From positions 1-64,000 of the forward strand of contig CAYTWF010000001.1 in assembly GCA_964441705.1 (NCBI GenBank): a DNA stretch of 64,000 bases. Direction: 5' to 3'. The notes under the pieces are model-generated. The model had not been told where the DNA came from, searched no databases, and saw only the letters and a list, made by a program, of their open reading frames with translations. Below are positions 8,573 to 18,200 of the stretch, piece by piece; position 1 is the stretch's first letter, and every line of letters begins with the position of its first letter. The DNA comes from Eshraghiella sp964441705. Its GTDB lineage: Bacteria > Bacillota > Clostridia > Lachnospirales > Lachnospiraceae. The position numbers and the translations under genes are program-made.

Positions 8573-10045
8573 ATGTATTATCCAACCCTTGAACAGGTAA
8601 GAACAATTGCAAAATCAGGTGATTACAGACAAATCCCAATTTGCACAGAGATTTTCTCCGATGTGAGAACTCCAATTAATGTGCTTCAGGCACTACAAAA
8701 TGTCAGCCATAACTGTTACATACTGGAATCAGCGGAGGACAGCCAGGTCTGGGGAAGATATACATTCCTTGGATATAATCCCACCCTCGAGATAACCTGT
8801 ACAGATGGCAGGCTCCGCATTAGAAATGGGCAGGAAATAACTGAGTCAGACACAAATCCAAGTCAGGCAATTCGCGAAATAATGAAAGCGTATAAAAGCC
8901 CTGTAATAAAAGAGCTTCCGCCATTTACCGGTGGACTTGTGGGTTATTTTTCATACGATTTCATTAAGTACAGTGAGCCTTCATTAAAGCTTGATGCCAG
9001 GGATGAAGAGGGCTTTAAGGACGTGGACCTGATGCTTTTTAAGCAGGTAATTGCCTTTGACAATTACAGACAGAAAATTGTATTGATTACCAATATATCT
9101 ACACAGGATATTGAAGCGTCCTACAGCCGTGGAATTAAGGAGCTTACAGAGCTTACCAGACTGGTTGAGACAGGAGAGCTCAAAAAAAATCTGCCGGGAA
9201 GGCTTAAGTCAGATATACAGCCGTTGTTTGATGAAAAAGCATACTGCAGCATGGTGGAGAAGGGTAAGGAGTACATTAAGGAGGGTGATATTTTTCAGGT
9301 GGTACTGTCCAATCGACTGGAAGCAGACTTTGAAGGCAGCCTTTTAGATACCTACCGGGTACTTAGAACCACCAATCCTTCACCGTATATGTTTTATTTT
9401 TCCAGCGATGATATTGAGCTTGCAGGGGCGTCCCCAGAGACACTGGTGAAGCTGGAGAATGGCATACTGCACACATTCCCACTTGCAGGTACACGGCCAA
9501 GAGGGAAGACCCAGGAGGATGATGAACAGCAGGAAATCAGTCTTCTGGCAGATGAAAAAGAGAGAGCAGAGCATAACATGCTGGTGGATTTGGGAAGAAA
9601 TGATATTGGAAGACTAAGCAGACTTGGAACAGTTAAGGTTGAAAAATACATGGAGATTCAGCGTTTTTCCCATGTAATGCATATTGGCTCCACCGTCAGA
9701 GGAGAGATTGGGGAGGATAAGGATGCACTTGATGCTATTGCAGCAGTGCTTCCGGCAGGAACTCTTTCCGGTGCGCCCAAAATAAGGGCTTGTGAGATTA
9801 TTAACGAGCTTGAAAATAATAAACGTGGTATATACGGAGGAGCCATTGGATATCTGGATTTTGCAGGCAATATGGATACCTGCATCTCCATTCGACTTGC
9901 CTATAAGAAGAATGGAAAGGTGTTTATAAGGTCAGGTGCAGGGATTGTGGCAGATTCTGAACCGGTCAAAGAGTATCAGGAATGTATTAATAAGGCCAAG
10001 GCAGTAACTCAGGCATTGGAGATGGCAGGAGGAATGAACATATGA
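8573..10045 (+). CDS. trpE: Anthranilate synthase component I
   Basis: This 490-residue chorismate-binding enzyme converts chorismate to anthranilate using ammonia from TrpG. The conserved C-terminal motifs of the family are present: LAGTRPRG, DLGRNDIGR, VMHIGSTVRG, LPAGTLSGAPKIRA, YGGAIGYLDF and IRSGAGIVADS. The N-terminal region contains the ESAE segment associated with tryptophan feedback binding (YILESAEDSQVWGRY). It is the first gene of the trp operon and overlaps trpG by four bases (ATGA), indicating translational coupling of the two subunits. Confidence 0.97.
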   Translation: MYYPTLEQVRTIAKSGDYRQIPICTEIFSDVRTPINVLQALQNVSHNCYILESAEDSQVWGRYTFLGYNPTLEITCTDGRLRIRNGQEITESDTNPSQAIREIMKAYKSPVIKELPPFTGGLVGYFSYDFIKYSEPSLKLDARDEEGFKDVDLMLFKQVIAFDNYRQKIVLITNISTQDIEASYSRGIKELTELTRLVETGELKKNLPGRLKSDIQPLFDEKAYCSMVEKGKEYIKEGDIFQVVLSNRLEADFEGSLLDTYRVLRTTNPSPYMFYFSSDDIELAGASPETLVKLENGILHTFPLAGTRPRGKTQEDDEQQEISLLADEKERAEHNMLVDLGRNDIGRLSRLGTVKVEKYMEIQRFSHVMHIGSTVRGEIGEDKDALDAIAAVLPAGTLSGAPKIRACEIINELENNKRGIYGGAIGYLDFAGNMDTCISIRLAYKKNGKVFIRSGAGIVADSEPVKEYQECINKAKAVTQALEMAGGMNI

Positions 10046-10608
10046 TATTGCTTATTGATAATTATGACAGCTTTTCCTATAACCTTTACCAGCTGATAGG
10101 AGAATATAATCCGCAAATCAAGGTAATTAGAAATGACGAGCTGACAATAGACGAGATAAAAGAATTGAATCCGGAGGCTGTGATTCTGTCTCCGGGACCG
10201 GGAAGACCGGAGGCAGCAGGAATATGTGTACAGGTGGTAAAGGAGCTTGGACACAGCTATAAGATACTTGGTGTATGTCTTGGACATCAGGCAATCTGCC
10301 AGGCGTATGGAGCAGAGATATCCTATGCCAAAACATTGATGCATGGAAAGCAGTCATTAACAAGACTGGATAGCAGTGAAGGAATATTTAAGAATCTGCC
10401 GGAGGAAATTATGGTAGCCAGATATCATTCACTGGCAGCGGTGGAGTCCACACTGCCAGAGCAGCTTAAGGTGATTGGCAGAACAGCTGATGGAGAAATA
10501 ATGGCGGTAAAACACACCGCTTTTCCGGTATATGGACTGCAGTTTCACCCTGAATCAATACTTACACCGGACGGAGCAGCTATTATTAAGAATTTTCTTA
10601 CACTATAA
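10042..10608 (+). CDS. trpG: Anthranilate synthase component II (glutamine amidotransferase)
   Basis: This 188-residue class I glutamine amidotransferase supplies ammonia to TrpE. The oxyanion motif LSPGPGRP, nucleophile Cys79 in GVCLGHQ and the His-Glu pair in LQFHPES are all visible. It is a free-standing subunit, not fused to TrpD. Its start overlaps the trpE stop. It could also serve para-aminobenzoate synthase, as TrpG does in some Firmicutes, but no pab gene is in the window. Confidence 0.96.
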   Translation: MILLIDNYDSFSYNLYQLIGEYNPQIKVIRNDELTIDEIKELNPEAVILSPGPGRPEAAGICVQVVKELGHSYKILGVCLGHQAICQAYGAEISYAKTLMHGKQSLTRLDSSEGIFKNLPEEIMVARYHSLAAVESTLPEQLKVIGRTADGEIMAVKHTAFPVYGLQFHPESILTPDGAAIIKNFLTL

Positions 10609-10632
10609 ATATACAATCAGGAGGATTATAAG

Positions 10633-11643
10633 ATGATTAGAGAAGCAATTATGAAGGTAGCCAAAAAACAGAATTTAAGCTATGAGGAGGCCAATCAGGT
10701 TATGGATGAGATTATGTCAGGCCAGACCTCGGATATTCAGACCTCAGCCTTTCTTACAGGAATGGCAATGAAGGGCGAGACAATAGAGGAGATTACCGGC
10801 TGTGCAGCAGGAATGAGAGCACACTGCGTAAAGGTATTTAACGATATGGATGTTATGGAGATTGTGGGAACAGGCGGAGACGGCTCTAATTCCTTTAATA
10901 TATCCACAACCGCTGCAATTGTTACGGCAGCAGGCGGAGTTCCTGTTGCCAAGCATGGCAATCGTGCAGCCTCCTCCAAGTCCGGGACAGCGGACTGCTT
11001 TGAAGCATTGGGAGTTAACATATCAGTAAGCCCGGAGAAAAGTGCCCAGCTGCTAAAGGAGATAAATCTCTGTTTTCTTTTTGCACAGAATTACCACATA
11101 TCAATGAAATATGTTGCTCCGGTTCGTAAGGAGCTTGGAATCCGCACTGTTTTTAATATCCTTGGACCATTAGCCAATCCTGCAGGTGCCAATATGGAAT
11201 TAATGGGTGTCTATGACGAGGAGCTGGTTGAACCATTGGCAGAGGTGCTTGAAAAGCTTGGTGTAAAGCGTGGAATGGTGGTATATGGACAGGATTGTCT
11301 TGATGAGATTTCAATGAGTGCACCTACAACGGTATGTGAATTTTTTGACGGACAGAGAAAGCACTATGTTATTGAGCCTGAGGATTTTGGATTCGACAAA
11401 TGCTCTAAGGATGAGCTGGTAGGTGGCACCCCAGAAGAAAATGCAGCAATAACCAGAAGTATACTGGCGGGTGAGGAAGGACCCAGAAGGCATGCGGTTC
11501 TTCTCAATGCAGGAGCAGCCTTGTATCTGGCTGGAAAATATAAAACGCTGAAGGAAGGTATTGAGGCTGCAGGCCAGCTGATAGACAGCGGCAAAGCAAT
11601 GGAAAAGCTGGAAGAATTTATTAAAAGGTCTAACGAAGCATAG
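10633..11643 (+). CDS. trpD: Anthranilate phosphoribosyltransferase
   Basis: This 336-residue enzyme transfers the phosphoribosyl group from PRPP to anthranilate. The family motifs GTGGDG, NISTTAAIVTAAGGVPVAKHGNR and HISMKYVAPVRKELGIRT mark the PRPP and anthranilate sites. Length is normal and a GGAGG site precedes the start. It lies 24 bases after trpG and 13 before trpC. Confidence 0.97.
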   Translation: MIREAIMKVAKKQNLSYEEANQVMDEIMSGQTSDIQTSAFLTGMAMKGETIEEITGCAAGMRAHCVKVFNDMDVMEIVGTGGDGSNSFNISTTAAIVTAAGGVPVAKHGNRAASSKSGTADCFEALGVNISVSPEKSAQLLKEINLCFLFAQNYHISMKYVAPVRKELGIRTVFNILGPLANPAGANMELMGVYDEELVEPLAEVLEKLGVKRGMVVYGQDCLDEISMSAPTTVCEFFDGQRKHYVIEPEDFGFDKCSKDELVGGTPEENAAITRSILAGEEGPRRHAVLLNAGAALYLAGKYKTLKEGIEAAGQLIDSGKAMEKLEEFIKRSNEA

Positions 11644-11656
11644 AGGAGTGTGAAAT

Positions 11657-12439
11657 ATGATATTAGATGAGCTTGCAGAATATGCAAAGGAACGGGTAAA
11701 AAAAGCAAAGGGAAAGATAACACTGGAGGAAATGAAATATAAGGCATTACAGCTTCCAAAGGGAAACCATTGTTTTAAGCATGCTCTTAGTGAAGAGCAG
11801 ATAAGCTTTATATGTGAGGTGAAAAAAGCATCTCCCTCCAAAGGAGTTATTGCAGATAAATTTCCTTATATTGAAATTGCCAGGTCCTACCAGGAGGCTG
11901 GAGCTTCCTGCATATCCTGCCTGACAGAGCCTAAATGGTTCAAGGGCTCTGATGAAATCTTTTGTGAGATAAGAAGTCAGGTGTCTATTCCAATGCTTCG
12001 TAAGGATTTCACAGTGGATGAATATCAGATTTATGAGGCAAAGGTAATGGGGGCAGATGCAGTGCTGCTTATATGCGCATTACTTGATACTGACAGGCAA
12101 AGGGAATATCTTGACATATGCAGAGGGCTTGGAATTGATGCCTTGGTTGAGGCACATGACGAGTTGGAGGTTGAGGCGGCAGTAGCTGCCGGAGCAGATA
12201 TAATTGGTGTTAATAACCGTAACCTTAAGAATTTTACAGTGGATTTTTCCAATGCCGCCAGATTAAGGCGTCTGATTCCGCCGGAGGTATTATATGTGGC
12301 AGAAAGCGGAGTTTCCTCGGTTGAGGACGTAAGAGAACTTTCAAAGCTTGGAGTGAACGGCGTTCTCATGGGTGAGGTTCTTATGAGGGCGGAGGATAAA
12401 AAAACACTTCTTACTCAGATGAGGAAGGCGGCACTATGA
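11657..12439 (+). CDS. trpC: Indole-3-glycerol phosphate synthase
   Basis: This 260-residue (beta/alpha)8 enzyme closes the ring of carboxyphenylaminodeoxyribulose phosphate. Diagnostic segments are ICEVKKASPSKGVI (catalytic Lys), LTEPKWFKGSD, MLRKDFTVDEYQIYEAK, GVNNRNLKNFTVD and VAESGVSS. It is a monofunctional enzyme, not fused to TrpF. It overlaps trpF by four bases. Confidence 0.97.
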   Translation: MILDELAEYAKERVKKAKGKITLEEMKYKALQLPKGNHCFKHALSEEQISFICEVKKASPSKGVIADKFPYIEIARSYQEAGASCISCLTEPKWFKGSDEIFCEIRSQVSIPMLRKDFTVDEYQIYEAKVMGADAVLLICALLDTDRQREYLDICRGLGIDALVEAHDELEVEAAVAAGADIIGVNNRNLKNFTVDFSNAARLRRLIPPEVLYVAESGVSSVEDVRELSKLGVNGVLMGEVLMRAEDKKTLLTQMRKAAL

Positions 12440-13062
12440 CAGAAATTAAAATCTGTGGTCTGAGTCGATTGGAGGATATTGAATATGTTAATGAGGCCGC
12501 ACCGGATTATGCAGGCTTTATTATTGAATTCCCCAAAAGTCATCGAAGCATTGACATTGAAAGGTTAAAAAAATTACGGGCAAGGCTAAACCCTCATATT
12601 CAGGCAGTTGGTGTATTTGTTGATGCTCCGCTTTCACTGGTGGCAGCAGCTGCCAATACCGACCTGGTTGACATAATACAGCTTCACGGCAACGAGGATG
12701 AGGAGTATATTAGCAGTCTTCGCACCAATACTAACAAAAGAATTATTAAGGCCTTTCAGGTCAGGGACAGAGAGGATGTAATTAAGGCAGAAAAATCCAG
12801 TGCAGACTACATTCTTCTTGACAGTGGTCAGGGAACAGGACAGAGCTTTGACTGGAAGCTGCTGGATGGAATTAACAGATGTTTTTTCCTTGCAGGAGGT
12901 ATAAACCTTGATAACATGGAGGAGGCAGTGAAAAAGCTGCAGCCCTATGCACTGGACATATCCAGTGGAGTAGAAAGCGACAAGAAAAAAGACAGAGCCA
13001 AAATAATAGAAGCTGTAAAAAGGCTGAGAATTATTAATAACAGACAAAAGGAGACCAGATAA
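12436..13062 (+). CDS. trpF: Phosphoribosylanthranilate isomerase
   Basis: This 208-residue isomerase barrel carries the N-terminal KICGL motif with the catalytic Cys, QLHGNE, LLDSGQGTGQSFDW with the catalytic Asp, LAGGINLDN and DISSGVES for phosphate binding. It is coupled on both sides: it overlaps trpC by four bases, and its stop shares one base with the trpB start (TAATG). Confidence 0.96.
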   Translation: MTEIKICGLSRLEDIEYVNEAAPDYAGFIIEFPKSHRSIDIERLKKLRARLNPHIQAVGVFVDAPLSLVAAAANTDLVDIIQLHGNEDEEYISSLRTNTNKRIIKAFQVRDREDVIKAEKSSADYILLDSGQGTGQSFDWKLLDGINRCFFLAGGINLDNMEEAVKKLQPYALDISSGVESDKKKDRAKIIEAVKRLRIINNRQKETR

Positions 13063-14246
13063 TGAGTAAAGGACGTTTTGGAATTCACGGCGGACAATAT
13101 ATGCCGGAGACACTGATGAATGCAGTGATAGAGCTGGAAGAGGCATACAACCATTATAAGGCTGATGCCGGGTTTAATGCAGAGCTTAAGGAATTGCTGG
13201 ATAACTATGCCGGCCGGCCATCCAGATTATATTATGCCAGTCACATGACACAGAAGCTTGGAGGAGCTAAGATTTATCTGAAAAGAGAGGATTTAAACCA
13301 TACCGGTGCCCATAAAATCAATAACGTGTTAGGGCAGGTCCTTTTGGCAAAAAAAATGGGCAAAACCAGGGTTATTGCAGAAACCGGGGCAGGACAGCAT
13401 GGTGTGGCAACGGCAACCGCTGCAGCTCTTATGGGTATGGAATGTGAGGTGTTCATGGGAGAGGAGGACACCAAGAGACAGGCACTTAATGTATATAGAA
13501 TGAAGCTTCTTGGTGCCAGAGTTAATGCAGTTACGTCTGGAACGAGAACTCTTAAGGATGCAGTATCTGCGGCAATGAGAGAATGGACCTCCAGGGTAAG
13601 TGACACTCATTATGTTATTGGCTCTGCAATGGGACCACACCCATTTCCTACGATTGTAAGGGATTTTCAGGCAGTAATCTCTAAGGAGATGAAGGAACAG
13701 TGTCTGGCAGCAGAGGGCAGGCTTCCTGATGCGGTTATTGCCTGTGTCGGCGGCGGCTCCAATGCAATTGGCTCCTTCTACAATTTTATTGAGGATAAGG
13801 AGGTTAGGCTTATTGGCTGCGAGGCAGCAGGACGTGGGGTTAATACCCCGGAGACTGCAGCCACTATAGCAACAGGACGTGAAGGAATATTTCACGGAAT
13901 GAAGAGCTATTTTTGCCAGGATGAATATGGTCAGATTGCACCGGTTTATTCCATTTCAGCGGGGCTTGATTACCCGGGAATTGGTCCGGAGCACGCAATG
14001 CTCTATGATGAGGGGCGTGCGCAGTATGTGGCAATTACAGATGATGAGGCCGTAGAGGCTTTTGAATATCTGTCAAGAACGGAAGGAATTATTCCTGCAA
14101 TAGAAAGTGCCCATGCAGTAGCATATGCAATGAAGCTGGCTCCGAAGATGAGCCGGGACCAGATAATAATTGTTACAGTATCAGGACGAGGAGATAAGGA
14201 CTGTGCTGCGATTGCACGATACAGAGGGGAGAATATTTATGAATAA
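13062..14246 (+). CDS. trpB: Tryptophan synthase beta subunit
   Basis: This 394-residue PLP enzyme condenses indole with serine. The PLP lysine is in HTGAHKINN, the catalytic Glu in AETGAGQHGVA, and the phosphate-binding loop is CVGGGSNAIG. It is of the TrpB1 type that works in complex with TrpA. The last codons overlap the trpA start by 8 bases, consistent with equal subunit production. Confidence 0.97.
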   Translation: MSKGRFGIHGGQYMPETLMNAVIELEEAYNHYKADAGFNAELKELLDNYAGRPSRLYYASHMTQKLGGAKIYLKREDLNHTGAHKINNVLGQVLLAKKMGKTRVIAETGAGQHGVATATAAALMGMECEVFMGEEDTKRQALNVYRMKLLGARVNAVTSGTRTLKDAVSAAMREWTSRVSDTHYVIGSAMGPHPFPTIVRDFQAVISKEMKEQCLAAEGRLPDAVIACVGGGSNAIGSFYNFIEDKEVRLIGCEAAGRGVNTPETAATIATGREGIFHGMKSYFCQDEYGQIAPVYSISAGLDYPGIGPEHAMLYDEGRAQYVAITDDEAVEAFEYLSRTEGIIPAIESAHAVAYAMKLAPKMSRDQIIIVTVSGRGDKDCAAIARYRGENIYE

Positions 14247-15018
14247 GATAGCATCAGCCTTTAACAATGGCAAAGCCTTTATACCATTTATTACCTGTGG
14301 AGATCCAAACCTTGACATTACAGAGGAGCTTGTATATGCAATGGAGGAAGCAGGGGCAGACCTGATTGAGCTTGGTATTCCCTTCTCTGACCCAACGGCA
14401 GAGGGACCGGTAATTCAGGAGGCAAGCCTGCGGGCACTTGAAAATGGCACCACCACCGACCGTATTTTTGATATGGTAAAAAGAATTCGTCAGAAAACAC
14501 AGCTTCCAATGGTGTTTATGACCTACGCAAATGTAGTATTTTCATATGGAAGTGAGAAATTTATCTCTCAGGCGGCAGCACTTGGAATTGATGGAATAAT
14601 CCTGCCAGACCTGCCATATGAGGAAAAGGAGGAATTTGCGCCGCTGTGCAGGCAATATGATGTCGCACTGATTTCGCTGATTGCCCCAACCTCCGAGGAG
14701 AGAATCTCTATGATAGCAGGGGATGCCCAGGGCTTTGTATACTGCGTATCGTCGCTGGGAGTTACAGGAGTAAGAAGTGGAATTACAACAGATGTAGAGA
14801 CTATGGTAAGGAAGGTAAAGAAAGCCAAAGAAATTCCCACGGCCATTGGCTTTGGTATCTCCACACCTAAGCAGGCAAAACAAATGTCAGAATATGCAGA
14901 CGGGGTAATTGTGGGTTCAGCCATTGTGAAGCTGTGTGCTGAATATGGAACGGACTGTGTATCATATGTTAAAGAGTATGTCCGGGAAATGAAGGAAGCA
15001 ATTATCTCAAAAGCATAA
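14239..15018 (+). CDS. trpA: Tryptophan synthase alpha subunit
   Basis: This 259-residue subunit cleaves indole-3-glycerol phosphate to indole. The catalytic Glu in LIELGIPFSDPTAEGPVIQ and Asp in the FSDPTAEGP loop are present, and the phosphate loop is GFGISTP. The start at 14239 (MNKIASAFNN) fits the family length; an in-frame ATG at 14170 would add 23 foreign residues encoded within trpB. It is the last trp gene. No strong terminator follows, so some transcription may run into the AT-rich region before the mannanase gene. Confidence 0.96.
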   Translation: MNKIASAFNNGKAFIPFITCGDPNLDITEELVYAMEEAGADLIELGIPFSDPTAEGPVIQEASLRALENGTTTDRIFDMVKRIRQKTQLPMVFMTYANVVFSYGSEKFISQAAALGIDGIILPDLPYEEKEEFAPLCRQYDVALISLIAPTSEERISMIAGDAQGFVYCVSSLGVTGVRSGITTDVETMVRKVKKAKEIPTAIGFGISTPKQAKQMSEYADGVIVGSAIVKLCAEYGTDCVSYVKEYVREMKEAIISKA

Positions 15019-15263
15019 AACTTAACTAAGTATTTAGTACTATTCAGATTAAATTAATTATTATATTTTACTTAATATTTACTTTTTTAAGTTATTATTT
15101 ACATTTTAATTGTCTGTTTTCACTAAAATTGCAGCGAAAAATAATATCGAATGTACAAATTGAATAAATTTCTTCTTAATAAATTGTTTAAAAAGAAGAT
15201 TTAATTTATCTGAATTTAAGTTAAATTAATACATATAAGCAATTGAAAAGGAGAAGTGATTAT

Positions 15264-18200
15264 ATGAAAAAAAGTTTGCACAATTGGAAGAGGGTTGTTG
15301 CCGTAGGAGCAGTTGCGGCGATGACCCTTACAACAGTTCTTTCGGGATTGCCTGGAGGTAATAAGGTATATGCCGATGAACTGGAGGAACAGGTAACAGA
15401 CCTGGCTGCATGGGATTTTGCATCAGGTGCAGCTGGCTGGGGGTATGATTCAAGCTGGGATTATCAGTATCATGGAACAGCCAATACCAGCTCAGAGTAT
15501 GACACAGCTGGACAGAGATTAAAAGTTAACGTAGATTTCTCAGCTGATTCAGATTCCAGCTGGAGTCAGATGGCAGTAAAAACCTATGATGATGGGGGAA
15601 TTACAGTTGCCGGAGCCAATACAGTTATGGTTGATGTCTATTATGATACCACAGCCTTTACAAAGGGAGATTTTAAAATCAAAACCTACGCTAATGACGA
15701 GAACACAAGTAAAGCCTGCATTGAGAAGGACGTAACTCTTGATAAGAGTGCAGCTGTAGCAGCTGATGGAAGCTTTAAGAAATCAAGTATTGTACTTTCT
15801 CTTGATGAGGCTGTTTCAGACAGTGCTCTAGTAAAGGGCTTTGCAATTGAGGTTATTGGTTCTAACACAGATTATAAGGGTGCAATATATCTTGATAATA
15901 TTAGGATTTGCAAGGTAACTAAAAATACACTTGTTGAGACAGAACAGTTCTCATATGATTTTGACTCAGATGCCAACAGCTTTGAATACGGCTGGGGCGA
16001 GATTACAGGTATTACAGTATCACAGAATAATGGAATGCTTAAGTCAGCAGATGTTGCATTTGATGTTACCAAGGATTGGGATTCTTTTGCAATTAAAAGA
16101 TGGGGAGATATATCAGCAGATGAGCTGTCCAAAATAACAATGGACATATATCTTCCAACAACTGCTACCTGGACAACCGGAAGCTTTAAGGTAGGCGTAT
16201 ATGCTGATACAGCCGCCAAACCGGATACGGATATAACAGGCGGAGTGATGGATGAATTCACAGTCACAGATGTTGCATTGGACGCCGACAGTGGAATGAA
16301 TAAGGTACAGGTTACCTTAGATATTACACCGTTTACGGGAACACTTCGTCAGATGGCAATTAAAATAGCCGGATATTACTGTGATTACTCAGGAGATATC
16401 TATATTGATAATGTTAAGGGTATCTCAGTGGTTGATACAGCAGATGTATGCATTGATTCAACTGTAGCTGTTGGTGCAGGTAATCCTGTAACAATAGGTG
16501 AGCTTGCAGACAGAGTTAACCTTGTTGACCCTGATGCGGATGAGAAGACAGTTAAGACCTATGCTTATCTTCAGGCAATTGGTAACTCAGGCAGTCTGAT
16601 ATATGGACATCAGGATGATACCTGGCAGAAGGCTGGAAGCTCAACACTTTCCAACTCTGACACTAAGGACGTTACAGGCTCCATTTCAGGAATTGTGGGA
16701 ATTGATTCACTTTCACTTACAGGAGATGAATACAGTGCCAGCAGATTCAATTCAGAGATAGCAGCAGTTGACGATGAAATTGATTCAGTGGACACAGAGG
16801 GACAGTGTACAGCAGCGGCTAATGTTGAGGCAGCAGCTGCACTTACCAATATTAATATTGCAGATGGCGCAATTATTACAATGTCAGTTCATATGCCTAA
16901 TTTCTCACTTGTACAGGAGAATGATGAATATAATGAAGGAACTGACCCTTCCTATGCCAAATATAATTTAAACGGATACACACCTAATACCCTTTCAGGT
17001 GATGTTGCCAATGAGATTTTGGCAGGCGGTAAATATAATGACCAGTATAATGCTTTTCTTGATATGATAGCTGATTATGCATCACAGGTGGATGGCGCAA
17101 TTCTTTTCAGACCTTTCCATGAGAACACAGGAAGCTGGTTCTGGTGGGGAGCTGCCTTCTGTAATGCAGAGCAGTTTAAGAACATATACAGATATACAGT
17201 TAATTATCTTAGAGATACCAAGGATGTTCATAATATTATATATGTATACGGACCAAGCAGCGATGCTGACAGTGTTGAGGCATATGCTGAGAGATATCCA
17301 GGTGATGCTTACGTAGACCTTGTAGGCTTTGATATGTATGACCTTGACCCTGTATCAGATGAAGAGGGTTATGCCTTCATGGATAATCTTAAGAACGAGA
17401 TAAAAATAGTTGATCAGTTTGCTACAGAGCATAACAAGCTTATTGCAGTGACGGAATCAGGTATATCCCACTCCAAGGCAGATGCAGGAGAGGGAACCAC
17501 AGTTCTTCACGCTACAGATAATGAACAGAAGGATTGGTATAATAAGGAGCTTGAAGTAATAACTGAAAATTCTAAGGCCTGCTATATGCTGTTATGGGCT
17601 AATTTCAGTAAAACAGAGGGCTATTACACTCCATATGTTGCCAGTGTAAATCCGGATGGTTCACTTCATGGACATGAGATGCTTGATAATTTTATATCAT
17701 TCTACAATGATGAGCGTACTATTTTTGCCAATGACCAGAAAGCTGCACTTGCAGCATTGTATGCTGATGATACAGTTGATATCAGTGTATCAGATGCAGT
17801 TGATGGTATCACAGGATACATTCTTACTCCGGTAGCAGGTACAAGAGTACTTGAGCCTGTAACACTTACAGCAAGTATTAATAACCGTAATGGAGAAGCA
17901 TTGACCTTTAAGTTCTATGGCAAGGATACAAATGTTACACTTCCTGCTACAGTTAATGGCAGTGTAGTTACAGCTTCACTTACCAAGGCTGACCTTGATA
18001 AGCTTGGCGAGAATGCAGAGGGTAAAATAGAGCTGCTGGCAGACACAAAGGTGCTTCAGTCAATAAGTGTTATCTTCAATATTGCTGCACCGGTAGAGGA
18101 CCCATATGAGATTGATGGCTTTGAGAATTACTACGGTGTTGATTCAATGCTTACCTCCAAATGGTCAGTTAATAAGGACAGTTCATGTACTGTAGACCTG

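Noticed and set aside
14170..14238. Extended start for trpA
   Set aside because: The extra 23 residues lie inside trpB and are foreign to TrpA; ATG at 14239 fits the family.
15163..15204. Possible hairpin upstream of the mannanase gene (TTTCTTCTT / AAGAAGA)
   Set aside because: Pairing is imperfect and the DNA is very A/T rich, so it is not clearly more than chance.
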